A stretch of 64,000 bases of DNA from Pristionchus mayeri (GCA_036245805.1 BTRK01000001.1:29209087-29273086), one strand, 5' to 3'; shown: positions 33,489 to 46,132, counted from the stretch's first letter. Program-made: numbers and translations. Notes: a model not told the origin generated them from the sequence alone.

Positions 33489-36029
33489 CATTAAAAATAT
33501 TTGTTATATGAGAGGAATCGCGAGAAAATCACCCTTTTGAGGGGGGTTCGCGGCGGCAAAACACAAAATCATCCTATCCAGATTTAAACTTGGTGTAAGG
33601 CATTTCAAATGATGCTCTTTCAAACTGCGTCGTCAGAATTTTGATATCTATCGTCATCTTCGAGATTCAGAAGGCCAAACTTGGGACACTCACTTTTTAG
33701 GGGTCAAATCGAACCCACTTAAATGCTCATAATTCCGTTTAAAATGAAGATAGAGACTCGTTCTTTGCACGGAAAGAAAGCAGAAAACATTCTCTACAAC
33801 TTTTATGTTGGTCATGTCATTCCTCGTGGACGCCCCAGTGCGGGGTGGTCGGGTCGACGAAAAATGACCGTATTCTGGAAATCGGAAAAACTCCCCTGCA
33901 TAACTATGCTCGATTGATTGACCCTATGTGTGACTAACTTCACGCCAAAAATTAGCCAAATTGAAGGGGGTAAAAAAAAGGGCGTGACTTTTTGTCCGGT
34001 GACCTCAGAACGGGCCATATACCAAAACTCCCCATTACCTCCAACTGGCAGCTATTAGCCTCAAATTGATCCCAAATCATCCAAAACAACATTTAGAATT
34101 GTTTACGACCTCAATACAGTACTCCCATTGGGTCAAAATTACGACCAGACCTGAAAATTGAAAGTCGATTTTCAGACCCTTCTCGAATTGATAGTTGGGC
34201 CCAAATGCGCTGTCACTTTCAAATAATGTAGGAATGTTCATCTAAGCTATTCTTATAAAGGGCGAACCTGTAAATACGAAATTTCATCTGAGGGACTCAC
34301 GGAAAAGGGCAAAACTGTACTTTAGGTCAACATAGTGCTAGCGCCCCGACCTATAGCTTGAAATGTAGTGCACGATGAGCTAAACATTTCACCTGAAGAA
34401 AGTGAGTCTCTATCTTTTCGCTGAAGCTCGCTACAGAGCCTATAATGTGGCCAGAAACGGGCTAGAATCCCCCGAGAGCGCGCGCTCTAACCGTCTGCCG
34501 CTCTCGCTGGCTGACCTCCCTCTCCCTCCCCTCTACAGTATCGCCGGAAAGTATTCGGCAGCTTTTTCTTTTCGTCATAATTATTGAACCACTCCATGTA
34601 TTGAGCTAAAAATTGGATTAAGAATAGTAAATCTAATGGGGAACAATCCGCTGTTCTTGTGAACTTGTGGAAATTTCTCACTCTTGCGTAGTGATGACGC
34701 AATCGCACACCGCTTTTTCGAAAAATTATATTTCTTACAGAGAATTTTACCTTTTGCTCAAACTTCTTGTCTCTTGAAACATGTAGTAGGACTACTCAGA
34801 AAACAATTTTCAAGTTACTGCGACCTCGCACTTCGATGCTGCAGTTGCTGCAAGTTTGAAGCCGATATCGCATAACTCAGCTTCTAGGGAAGCACAAGTT
34901 CACAAGAACAGCAGATTGTTCCCCGTTAGATTTACTATTCCTAAGCCAATTTTTAGCTCAATATATGGAGTGGTTCAAAAATTATGACGAAAAGAAAAAG
35001 CTGCCGAATACTTTCCGGCGATATTGTATTTAGCGCTCTCCCGCACGCGTTTCCCGTCGGTTTTAGCCAATTTCTAGGCTCAGTAGCGCGCGTCAGCGAA
35101 AAGATAGAGACTCACTTTCTTCAGGTGAAATGTTTAGCTCATCGTGCACTACATTTCAAGCTATGGGTCGGGGCGCTAGCACTATGTTGACCTAAAGTAC
35201 AGTTTTGCCCTTTTCCGTGAGTTCCTCAGATGAAATTTCGTATTTACAGGTTCGCCCTTTATATGAATAGCTTAGATGAACATTCCTACATTATTTGAAA
35301 GTGACTTAGCGCATTTGGGCCCAACTATCAAGTCGAGAAGGGTCTGAAAATCGACATTCAATTTTCAGGTCTGGTCGTAATTTTGACCCAATGGGAGTAC
35401 TGTATTGAGGTCGTAAACAATTCTAAATGTTGTTTTGGATGATTTGGGACCAATTTGAGGCTAATAGCTGCCAGGTGGAGGTAATGGGGAGTTTTGGTAT
35501 ATGGCCCGTTCTGAAGTCGCCGGACCAAAAGTCACGCCCTTTTTTTTACCCCCTTCAATTTTGCTAATTTTTGGCGTGAAGTTAGTCACACATAGGTTCA
35601 ATCAATCGAGCATAGTTATGCAGGGCATTTTTTCCGATTTCCAGAATACGGTCATTTTTCGTCGACCCGACCACCCCGCACTGGGGCGTCCACGGGGAAT
35701 GACATGATCAACATAAAAGTTGTAGAGAATGTTTTCAGCTTTCTTTCCGTGCAAAGAACGAGTCTCTATCTTCATTTTAAACGGAATTATGAGCATTTAA
35801 GTGGGTTCGATTTGACCCTAAAAAGTGAGTGTCCCAAGTTTGGCCTTCTGAATCTCGAAGATGACGATAGATATCAAAATTCTGACGACGCAGTTTGAAA
35901 GCGCATCATTTGAAATGCCTTACACCAAGTTTAAATCTGGATAGGATGATGTTGTGTTTTACCGCCGCGAACCCCCCTCAAAAGGGTGATTTTCTCGCGA
36001 TTCCTCTCATATAACAAATATTTTTAATG

Positions 36030-36338
36030 ATACTCCCCACCTTATGTGCTCTCAGTCTTTCTCCGCCAATGCTCAAAGTCACATCACACTTTGATTTGTT
36101 ATTTCGTTCACGATCTAATCCTTCGTAACCCTGCAGTATTTAAATATAATTTGAGAAATTTGGTCCCAGCTAACCTCTGGCACTGAATGGGATATCCTGA
36201 CGTTATCAGGAAAATCATCCCGATTGAGAGGAATCTCAACTCCTACAATCGTTCTTAATGTATTTCGAAATGTTTTTCTAAAAAAACTGCTCACTAACCA
36301 TAAATATTCAAAGAATCGACTGGAATCGGCGAATCCAT
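36030..36338 (-). pseudogene. Kelch 5' fragment, right arm
   Basis: This is the mirror of the 33180 fragment, starting at 36338 on minus with the same MDSPIPVDSLNIY exon. Its position 820 bases downstream of receptor A matches the spacing of Kelch B to receptor B (830 bases), so this arm is probably the original location of Kelch A exon 1. Confidence 0.8.
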
Positions 36339-36588
36339 TGAACGCTGAACAACGAGGGAATACCTATGTTATCTAATGACGCTAAATGGTCATATTCTCT
36401 TCCCACCTCCAAGTGATGCATTTGGCGCGATTCTCACTCTTGTGCTAGCGTGGGTGAGAGAAAGCGAGAGAATATGAGAAACGGAGAGAGCACGCTGACA
36501 AACGATGCATATTTTGTTATTATTCGACAACAACCAATCGATTCATGGCTAGTTTAATTTTTTTATTTATTATTAGTATGCTGACAAG
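36339..36588 (-). promoter_or_regulatory. Conserved Kelch upstream region, unit A
   Basis: This block upstream of the ATG is shared with 53572-53810 and with 32935-33179. It includes GGCGCGATTCTCACTCTTGT, CCAAGTGATGCATTTGG and AATGACGCTAAATGGTCATA. It is as conserved as the exons, which suggests promoter or 5' untranslated function, or simply recent copying. Confidence 0.4.
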
Positions 36589-36749
36589 TGAGTGGGATGG
36601 AAACTCAGTTCCAAGTTTATGTGAACATTCCAATTCAAAATTTCTTATTGCATTCGAACCTATTGAAAGCAGCAATCAATACTTTTCGCAATTTACGAAG
36701 GGTGCATAACAAGATAATTAGCGTATATGATAGCGAATCACAGGTCTAT

Positions 36750-36947
36750 TCATTCTGAATTGCTCACTTGTTTTACTAAGTGATCGATAAAGGTTTTCTC
36801 GAGACTGATACGAATTCCACGAGGAAAAGCAAGCGAAAGAATCAGATTGACATTGAAGTCTTTTATTCGTGGGAAACTCGTAATATCCAGAAATTGGCTA
36901 GGAAAAAGTCGAATCTCCATCGACGTATTTATTTCTTCAGAAATCAC
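36750..36947 (-). other. Conserved 65-codon frame, copy A
   Basis: The minus-strand frame starts MISEEINTSMEIRLFP and ends KTFIDHLVKQVSNSE then stop. A frame of equal length exists at 53984-54181. The plus strand is also open in both copies. A splice acceptor (GCTGCGCAG) precedes the minus frame. I do not recognise it. It lies between the receptor 3' end and the Kelch 5' end. Confidence 0.3.
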
Positions 36948-37160
36948 TGCGCAGCCGGCACTGCAAACAGCTCATTACTGCGATGTATAGGGCACTTCTC
37001 CGATATGCGGCCACTCCCATCATTTTCCGTTCTCTCCCCATCTCACAGGAGATTGTGAGACCGAAAAACATGGAGATATGTAAACTTAGAATTAGTTGGA
37101 TATGGGGAAGGAGGGAGGGGGCAAAGAAGTGCCCGTTTTGCATGTTAAAGTCTTAAAATC

Positions 37161-40100
37161 TCACACTCCGCTCGTCTGCGATTTCGTTTGATCGTCTGTC
37201 TTCGATAAGTTCTCACTGGGGACCTCGTTCCTGAGAAAATCAATAGATCAACGTTTTAAAAAGAGGTGCAGGAACGAAACTGAAATAGTGTCTACGAATA
37301 GTACCTTCCACCCTTTGTTTCCTTCGATTTCTCCTCTTTCTTCGATTTCTTACTTCTCTTCGATTTCTCATCTGTCTTCGATAAGTTGTCACTTGCAGGC
37401 TGGCTTTCCCTGAAAAATTACATAAATATCCCATTGTAAGACACATCATTTAAAAAAAATAGTCTAAAATCTCACCCTCCGCTCTTCATTTCTTTCTTTT
37501 TCTCTTTCTTCGATTTATCATCTGTCTTCGATAAATTATCACTGAGGGGCTGGCTTTTCCTGAAGGACCAGTTGCATTTCAGTTGAAAGCAACTGAATTT
37601 TTAAATCCTTTTTTAAATGTAAATCCTACCCTCTAATGAAGATGAATTTTATGAAGATGAATTTTATCTACCCTCCACTCTTCATTTCCTTCGTTTTCTC
37701 CTCAGTTTTCGGGCCTTTCTTGTTTCCAGTGTTGGGCTGGCGCCTCCTCTTAGAGATCACTTTCTTAAATATTTTCGAAATTAATTTTAAAAATTATGCT
37801 TTCAAAATCTTACGAAAGCGACGACAGCGATAATAGCGATGATAATGATTACTCCGATAGAGCAACCAGCGATCACCCCCGCCGTTTGAGCCTCAAATTA
37901 ATTGATTATTAAAATGGGAACTTAGAATTTTGATATAAATCGATAGGACAAACGCACTCCAGACGACTTGGGTTGTGCTGAAAAAAACATCATTATGAGA
38001 GTGTTTTATAAAAATGCAGCACCTTCTCCATTTTTATCTTCTTCCTTATAGTCGTAATCAATAATCGACGATTGCGTACTGGGAACTCGATTTTTGATTG
38101 TTGAAGAGATAATATCTAAATGCATTTCCAATTAATAAAATATTCGAAATTGTTTATTCTTCGCTTCTCACCGTTCAAAGCAGTAGAGGGATCATTTTGG
38201 TTATTCGAAATCGTCGTAAGTTCTGAATATTACTTTTATTGTAAATAATGTGATTTAGTCTCACTTTTCTCGGTCGGTTGGGTCGTAGTCAATGGGGGAA
38301 CGGTGGTGGGGATTACTGAAGAGATACGATGGTAACTCTGATGAGCCTTCACTGTTCGAGAAACAAGGATAAACAACATTCTATACACTCTCTCGCAACG
38401 CAAGCGGTCGCTAGTGTATAAAATGATGAGAAAATTTCCCGAATTTGGAACGATAGACGATATCAATCTTACCTTTCTTGCATTCAAAGACACTGTTGGA
38501 TTGATATTCGACCTTCTTATTTGAATCGTCAGTTATATTCCATTGACGCAGATTGCACTTAGCCTGAGCAACTTTATAACCGCGAATTCTTATGTCGTTA
38601 TATGTATCGTGATAACTGAGAAAATAGAATGATGTTTTAAATATGTGTGAAAACACGTACTAAAGTTGGTGATCTTTCTCTTCGCAAGAAACTGAGATTT
38701 CTTGAAATTTACTATTTGTTTCGACATTTATTTGGACTCCTTCCCCGTTAACTTGGCAATCTACAAGAACGTAGTGATATGCAACTCGTGGTTTGTATTC
38801 GGAAATTCAAGAGGATAAAAAGGACTTTACATTGGACGCATGTGACAAAGATTGGTTGTCTGACAGAGTGGAATCCACTGATTGACCATTCATTGGTGTC
38901 CTTCCGTAGAGAATATCCCTTCCAGTAGGGTCGGTCGCATGTGATAGATTCAAACTAAAATTTGACTAAATTAATTTTTGAACAAAATCAGTTCAAAACT
39001 TCGGTATTTTTTTGCGAAAACTAAATCGCTTTCCCATTTAGAACATATTTCCGTTTGCATTCACCTCCTAGACCAGAAATGCAACAACTGCGACTTGAGA
39101 TTAAAAACCCGCCTCATAGCCGTGATACTCGTCCTTGTGGTAATTGTAAACACCATCATTGCTATTATCCACCCTAAGAAATGTTAATTGATGATATTTT
39201 CATTGTAAGCTCACTTTATTGCCATAAAAGTGTTTCCTTCACTCGGACATGTCAGCGTATTTGTAGCGCTATTAAAGTGAATCTGAAAGAGATTTCCCAA
39301 TCATCCAGTATCGTCATTCTTATCATTATCTGTTCATAGTTCCACTCCGGGGAAAAATTGAATTCGCGATTTATTGAATTGACGTCCCTGAACAGCATGC
39401 GCTAGCGCACAAATTCAAAAAAAATGAATTCGCGATACTATATGATACTGTAGATCGTCGAGATTATCGATTTGCAGTTTGAATTGGCGGCTAGGGCCTG
39501 TTGTTCAGGAATTACCCGCGAATTCAAATTTTTCTCCCCGGAGTGGTTCACAAAGTTTTCATAATTCAATCCATTTTCATAATTTTCACTGACCCCTTTG
39601 GCTGGTTGCACTGTGCAAGGTGGAGGAGCTGAAATAATAACTGTTCAAAAAAGTTTAAATCAATTATCTTTTATTTATTAACACTGTCATGTAATAAATC
39701 TTCCGATAAGTAGCCACACAGAAAAATTCCAGCGCCGCTCTTAGTTTCCACTCAGGTGACAGTAGAGTAATAATCTTTTTTTTTCATTGTACACACTCTT
39801 TCAGCCGGTCAAGCGGTGAGAGTTTATGAAATAAAGAGTCGAATAAAATAAAAAAATTATTTATTTATTAATAGTGTGAGTGGCTGAAATGGATCAACGG
39901 GTCGCTATTGAGAGGGCCTGGACCGGTCCGAACGGATTAGACGGTTCACCATCCCCTCTGGCAGCGGTGGTAAGAAATGCCAGAGAAATATATCGAGAAA
40001 TGAACATCTGAGAAAAACGAGACGAGAAAATCCATATCAGAAACGGACGTTTGGGAAAATTCATTGAACGTGAGAGAGAAGCGGACGAATGGTTTTACTC

Positions 40101-43100
40101 AATATTCAACGAAGAAAATTCTAACGAAGAAACGTCCTTTTCTGAGAATTCAATTCTGATGTAATCATTTCTGAATATGTTTCTCTGACGTGTCTTACCA
40201 CCCTGGCAGCCCCCCCCCCCTCCCCTCACGGATGACTCGCACGAGGGAGTAAACACGACGGTTAACCGTGATCCAATTCAGCCACCATAGTGTGCACGCA
40301 CCGGATCCGCATTCTAGCTTCACGTTCTCATAGGCATCAATCAATTTTTTTCCGTAATAGGAATCATAGTATCCGTTTTCTTGAGTACATTCTGCGTACA
40401 TTGATGAAATATATATTCCGTTCCGCCTGTTGAACAAAGTCTGTTAATTCATAATAACGATTTCGACAGTACCTTAACGTATGGTTATTGGAAACTGTAT
40501 CTATACAATCGATCATCAATTTGTCTTCTACTTTTTCCAATCGAACGAATTCTCTCTTGTCATATAAGGTACATGCTACAAAGAATAACAATATGATAAA
40601 TATGGGGAAAATTCCAATTGATAGTTCGAAGTTTTGAGATGGTCCTAGTTTTCAATAGGATCATCACCAAACTTTTCCCGAATCCCGACCTGGAACGCAA
40701 TCCACTTCGAAAGAACTCTTGATGTCTTCTTGTAAAATAGTGACGTCACTTGGGTTATCCATGTTACGATGCACCCATCCTTCGTTCAGATTGCACTCTA
40801 CTACATAATGATCTTCTCTCAAACGATACCCATTATGGCTGAAAGGGGACATGATTATTGAATAGACAGTAAATTCAGCGTACTAAGAGCATCGGGCGAA
40901 CAAGAGAGTCTGCGGCCGAGATTAGAAGTATACACTTCAATGCCAACCAATAGATAGGTTCGGTGGAAAAGACAATCTTAATATGCGATTTTTGACTTGA
41001 GCTACATAAACGCTTGGTACATTCGTCGCAAGAAATATTCAGTCGCTTATCCGGTTCGGCGAACACTCTCTGCTCGAAAATCCATCCTCTCTCCAAATCA
41101 CAATAGACAGACTTGTACAGATTTGAGCCGATGCTGAAATAGGAATGCATCGGTTGACTCTTTCCACTTGCACTTACCTTATCGCCCTTACAATTTTTTT
41201 ATAACTGTTATCTATGCATTCCAATTTCTTCATATTATTTTCATCAGATAAAGTTATCTTAAAGTAAGCACTTGGTCGGATGTGAGCTATTGCGTCATGC
41301 CGCCTTTGACATTTTCAAAGGCGGAATAACGTGATAGTTCGCATCGCGTAAATTAATCAACCTCCGAATCGGCAACTCCTTTAATCAGCGATGGAAGGCA
41401 CTTATCTAAACAGGATACTTTTCGAAATTTTTTTCTAGGGTTCAACTGTTTTTGCCCAGGCTCCGCTTGCGAAACTGGGACTATTCGAGGTCAACTATCT
41501 TTAACACGTGTATCACAAGTGAGTGGATGTGGCCGGGGAGGACAACAAATTGAAATTTATGGACCATTTGCCCCAGAACCGGCTTTTAGGAAATTTCCGG
41601 TTTTCAAAACGGCATTTTCGTATTTCAGCTTCCAGATGAGCTAGAGAGGTAGCGAAGAGCTAAAACTGACCGGAAAATTATTTCCAGCAACTTTTCTGTT
41701 CACGCCAAAAATGTGGGTCTTCAAAGAAAAATTTTATTTCCGAAAAACCGATTTCATAGTCAGATAACAATTTTTGCTGCTTTTGCGAGGTACCATTTTA
41801 CGAATTTTATTGCAGATTATGAAAGTTCATGTCCACATGCATAAAAGAAAAAAATATGAAGGCATTTGAAAATGGAGGTTTTTTGCTATGTCGCTCTAAA
41901 TATCGCCAAGTGCGATTTTGTGATATTTCATCCTTTTCTCAAAGTTAAGCGAGTGCTCCATACTTGCAAGGAAATAGCGAAAATATATTCTCTCAGCATC
42001 TTTCACTCATATTTTAACAAGTTTCAGTACTTAGAAACAAAATATCCAATTAAAATGTTGTGATTGCGAAATCGATTTTGGATCAAAAACATGCATTCTA
42101 CTGGTTTTCTGAAGCATGATTTTACACATTTTTATTGCAGATTCTAAAACACTATTTCAATACGCATGTAAGCAAAAAATATGATGGCAAACACGTCGCA
42201 AGTGCGATTTTGTGATATCCAAAGAGCATACCATATTTTCACTTAAATTTAACAGCTTACTCCATACTTTGTAGGGAATGGCGAACAATATTTTTTCTGC
42301 ATGTTTCACTCATATGGTACTAAATTTCAGTTCCTAGACACAAAATATCAAATAAAAAATGTTATGATTGCAATACCGATTTTGGAGCAAGATCATGCGT
42401 TCTGCTGGTTTTCTGAAGTACGACTTTAGACAATCTTATTCCATATTCTGAAAGACTATGTCCATACGTCTAAAGGACAAAAATATGATGCTTAACTTTG
42501 AGAAAAGGATGAAATATCACAAAATCGCACTTGGCGATATTTAGAGCGACATAGCAAAAAACTTTCATTTTCAAATGCCTTCATATTTTTTTCTTTTATG
42601 CATGTGGACATGAACTTTCATAATCTGCAATAAAATTCGTAAAATGGTACCTCGCAAAAGCAGCAAAAATTGTTATCTGACTATGAAATCAGTTTTTCGG
42701 AAATAAAATTTTTCTTTGAAGACCCACATTTTGGTGTGAAGAGAAAAGATGCTGGAAATAATTTTCCGGTCATTTTTTGCTCTTCGCCACCTCTCTAGCT
42801 CATCTGGAACCTGAAATACGAAAATGCCGTTTTGAAAACCGGAAATTTCCTAAAAGCCGGTTCCGGGACAAATGGTCCATAAATTTCAATTTGTTGTCCG
42901 TATTTACCCACTATAATTTTGGGTAGATAGAGTAAACTTTTTGCAAATTGTTCCCGAAGAGGTCGTTCTTCCTCCAGTGACTCGTGATACTCGTGTTAAA
43001 AATGTTCGTGGCTTGAATAAATCGAGAGCCCGGGAAACAGAGATGCGCCGCTTGTCTTTCTATTATGTGGCTTCATCCAGCTGTGACTTAAGTATATCCA

Positions 43101-45228
43101 TTCGATTTGGATAAAGAAATAAAATATTGATTGATTTCAACTGTGCGCTCTCTCCCATCTCTTCACTCCTACTCTCAAACCCACATTCTTCGCATGTCGC
43201 AATAAGTGTCGAAGAAGCCTCAGCGATCTTCTTCTCTCCGTCTTTCCATCCTTCTTTCTCATCACACTCGAGTGAATGGTACAGTTCAGAATTGAATCTG
43301 CAAAATAATAAATTTAGAAAATATTAATTGCGTCGTATCTACCTGATTTTTTGGTGGGTGTTACGGCAAGTCAGCGTCTTGGAAGCATTGTCGTAGTGGA
43401 GCTAAAAATACAAAAATAAATAATATATGAATTATTGGACACACAATTTTTGGTGACCAATAAGTGCACGGCGGAGCTGCAAGAATAATAATTTGACAAT
43501 TAAAAATAGAATTTTTTGCCGTCAGTCTCTCTCAGGCACGTTACCAAAATGAAAATAATAACATTAAAAAGGTATAAGTATTGATAACTTTGTATAATCT
43601 AAAAATAAAATCCTACCAGGTCCACATTCTAATTTTACATCGTCGAAATCTCCGAAATGGGTCTCTCCTAAATCGTCGTAGAATCCTTTCAACTTCTCGC
43701 ATCTTATGAAGGAAGGCACGGAAATTCCGTTGACTCTGTCAAAGGAATCATGTTCATGTGGATTTACAATAGCTGCACAATTTGCTCACTTTAATCTGTA
43801 TTTCTCTTTGGTGTCGCAAGCGTATTCAATTATGTTATCATTGTTCGGACTTTGTTGAACGCCATTTTCCGTTTGGACCAAACATGCTGCAATAAGTGAA
43901 AGCGATGTTATACAGATATTTGATATGACCGGGATATATTTGTTAATTGGTATGATTAGTAGAGGAATGCTGCATTTTCCCGCCCTCTTGAATTGTTTAT
44001 TCACCTGGTCTGCATTCCACTTGAAACAATGTCCTAACATCGGCTTGTAGTATCATAGTCTCCTCTGGGTGTAGATCACGGTGGCGCACCCATCCTTCAT
44101 CTAGGCACGATATTTGATATTTTAAATCCGAGTGATCTTTCCACAAATATTCTCCAACATGCCTGCAAAATCGCCCTTTGCCAAATTTGAGCCTCTTTTG
44201 CGATACTCACATCATTGTTGAATTGAGAGGACAAAAATTGGGATCTTTTATGATGCGACCATAGGGAAGCGTCCAATTTCCATAATAACGAACGATCTCC
44301 AAGTGTTTCTCCGATTGTTCGCACGTTGGTCAAACAATCTTAAATCGTGATTATGTGTAGTCTAATATTATCGCAAACATTCTTCGCAAGTGATTTCCAT
44401 TGGTTGTTCCGCATTCGCGAGTTTAATCTTCTCGATCTCATCCTCTCTAATTTTCTTTTCGGCCGTCCAACCCTCCGTCTCATTGCAAAAGAGTGCAGCA
44501 TAGAGTTTTGATTTGAACCTGCAATGGTAGGCAATAGGGTGAACAGCAATCTCTTCTCTCACTGAATCGCCATTAGAGTTTTGCCCCCGCTGACGCAAGT
44601 CAACTTCTTGTATTGCTCATTGAAGTCAATCTGGAAAATGAACATGTGTTTCATAAAAAAATTATATTAGCTGAACAATAGCGCATTGTTGTTCAATATT
44701 AGGATCGTGAACACGGACAATACCGGACCATCGACAGGGCGAACGAGAAGTGAGTGGAACTGATAGCCGGGTTGACCGGAATGGTCCGAAATGTATACAA
44801 AAAACTGTCCGGAAATCACTCTCTCTCTCTCTCTCTCTTTCCACTCTTTCCAATAGAGAGAGAGAGCGGTCGCTGGTTGATTGAACTTTTGAACTCAATG
44901 ACCGCCCCTCTCCACCTCGATGAGGAGGAGTGGAATGAGAGGGAGGATTGAGTCAATATCTAATTATTTTCCATTCGACCTCTTTCTGAGCTATTTGAGC
45001 GGTCGAAATGCGCGTTGAGGGACGAATGATGACGTCATCACTCAGTAGACATCCACACCTTCTCTTCAGCGACTCCTTTGATCAACGATCGATCGCATTT
45101 CGGCGTGGCATCTGAACAGCAAGAATACAGTACTCCTAGATAGAGCACCGTATCATGTTACGATAGACTACAGTACCTGCAACAGCGAGTGCGCACAGCA
45201 GTAGGAAGAATATCGCATGAAGCCGCAT
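37161..45228 (-). CDS. Modular Cys-rich single-pass receptor-like protein A
   Basis: About 27-30 minus-strand exons predict roughly 900 residues. Exon 1 (45177-45228) encodes the leader MRLHAIFFLLLCALAVA. Super-repeat 1 runs from KCDRSLIKGVAEE through LTC, GW and C-x-x-C modules (SELYHSLECDEKEGWKDGEK, TCEECGF). A phase-1 donor near 43180 fits a phase-1 acceptor near 41415, where super-repeat 2 begins KCLPSLIKGVADSE. Later modules include GSNLYKSVYCDLERGW, ISCDECTKRL, EDHYVVECNLNEGWVHR, YENVKLECGSG and FESITCDRPYWKGYS. Then come a stalk (TTVPPLTTTQP), a membrane helix (AGVIAGCSIGVIII, about 37815-37895) and a Lys-rich tail with three LSKTD repeats. The stop is TGA at 37161-37163. I do not recognise the family; surface recognition is inferred. 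The exon near 44215-44345 aligns poorly with copy B. Two shorter genes rather than one remain possible. Confidence 0.65.
38345..38440. repeat. HP hairpin in receptor A intron
   Basis: TTCTATACACTCTCTCGC mirrors GCGGTCGCTAGTGTATAAAA around a short centre. The equivalent intron of receptor B holds a related copy (56690), so it predates the duplication. Confidence 0.6.
39341..39549. mobile_element. Small MITE in receptor A intron
   Basis: Ends TCCACTCCGGGGAAAAATTG and CTCCCCGGAGTGG are inverted, with GAATTCGCG just inside both. It is about 208 bases long and non-coding. No equivalent is seen at the matching place in receptor B. Confidence 0.8.
39735..39840. repeat. HP hairpin, degraded
   Basis: CATTGTACACACTCTTTCAG and GCGGTGAGAGTTTATGAAAT keep the family arms. 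It lies in an enlarged intron of receptor A. Confidence 0.4.
41496..43006. mobile_element. Foldback element FB4
   Basis: Ends TTAACACGTGTATCACAAGTG and CACTGAGTCACGAGTATCACG-type sequence (TGACTCGTGATACTCGTGTT on plus) are inverted, as are the subterminal CCGGCTTTTAGGAAATTTCC words. Arms of about 0.6 kb match closely around an A+T-rich centre. It shares termini with FB1. It sits in the intron between the two super-repeats of receptor A. Confidence 0.85.
44790..44880. repeat. HP-like CT-rich hairpin
   Basis: A run of CTCTCTCTCTCTCTCT pairs with AGAGAGAGAGAG about 20 bases downstream, followed by a CGGTCGCTGG tail as in other HP copies. It lies in receptor A intron 2. Confidence 0.5.
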
Positions 45229-45640
45229 CCTGGAAGGAATCGGTCAAGATTAGGTCACTCAGGTTACGGTAGCGTTGTGGTATCAGGGTTCCGCTAGGGT
45301 GGCAAGAACAATCGACGGTTCGCGGGGGATGCTGCAAGGTTTTCTGGCGCATCCGAGGGATACTGTAGATATGGCTAACATGAAGGTACTGTAACGTGAA
45401 GCCAAAAAAACCAGGTCATCATTTCGCGAAGGCAAACGAGCAAGGGATACTGTACGAAAAAGCCAAGCTCTAAGGGTAGGTCATTGGGGATCGAAGGAGG
45501 AGTGGGAAATACCTCTGATTGGAAGAGCCGAGGGGAGAGAACCACTCCAGTGGAGCGAAAGAGGCGAGAATGGAGAGAGGAGAGGGAGATGGGGCCTTTT
45601 ATTGGGTGAGTTGTAGGCTAATGAGCCTTTGTTCGAGCGA
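45229..45640 (-). promoter_or_regulatory. Conserved receptor upstream region, unit A
   Basis: This closely matches 61613-61985, including AGGGATACTGTACGAAAAAGCC, GAGGGGAGAGAACCACTCCA and GTAGGCTAATGA. Conservation extends about 400 bases upstream of the ATG and then stops, as expected for duplicated promoter and leader sequence. No named element is recognised. Confidence 0.45.
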
Positions 45641-45881
45641 ATTAGAGATTTAATTGAGTTCAGAAACGTGCAAATTTGTATTTTAATTCGGATTCAGATA
45701 TTACAAATAAAAGCGCAAACGATAATTTCTAAATTCAATGCAGGCACATTATTAGACTATAGAAATTTAGCGGAGCGAGCTCGGTTCCCATCCGACCTAG
45801 TTCCCTCTCCAGCACCTTCGAATGCTTGAAAAATTCCATATGGTTCCCTATCCTTCTCAAACTGGAATGCCTTCCATCAAT

Positions 45882-46132
45882 TTAAAGGAGGAGTAAAGGC
45901 AAACGGCCGGTTGAAATATGTTTCAATTAACGAGAGAACTCTCTTCAAGTCGCATGTACTCGCTTGTTGCCTGGGCTTTCCCTGATTTGGCTCCTAGCCA
46001 ACTACCGATAGCTGTGTTCGGAATGGAGATATCAATGTGAAAATTTCGGAGCTTATTATCGTTGGGGAGATCTCTGCATAATAAAGCTTCAAAAATTGAA
46101 TTTTTCCTTTACTCCTCCTTTAAACAGTCTGA
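45882..46132. mobile_element. TTAAAGGAGGAG MITE, copy 3
   Basis: Ends TTTAAAGGAGGAGTAAAGGC and CCTTTACTCCTCCTTTAAA are perfect inverses over about 19 bases. It has the GAAATTTTCACATTGATATC interior in inverse orientation relative to the 21158 copy. It lies between the two duplication units. Confidence 0.9.

Larger units (their letters stand above)
32935..36588. repeat. Giant inverted repeat carrying Kelch 5' ends
   Basis: Left arm about 32935-34670 and right arm about 34890-36588 mirror each other nearly perfectly, with a loop of about 210 bases around 34780. The outer 640 bases of each arm are the promoter and first three exons of the Kelch gene, present once in unit B (53270-53810). The inner part is a separate foldback sequence (about 33490-36030) with no coding homology. 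The arrangement suggests that a foldback in Kelch intron 3 drove an inverted duplication of the 5' gene end. Confidence 0.88.
5935..45600 (-). repeat. Tandem segmental duplication, unit A
   Basis: This unit is paralogous to 46385-62040 in the same order and orientation: helicase fragment, Kelch gene, receptor gene, and the region upstream of the receptor start. Near-identical landmarks include the receptor signal-peptide exon (45177-45228 and 61561-61612) and the Kelch promoter block. About 22 kb of non-homologous DNA (roughly 10.9-32.6 kb) and a palindrome interrupt unit A, making it about 2.5 times longer than unit B. Confidence 0.8.

Noticed and set aside
34684..35190. Open frames in the centre of the giant palindrome
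   Set aside because: They occur as mirror pairs in foldback DNA and show no motif.
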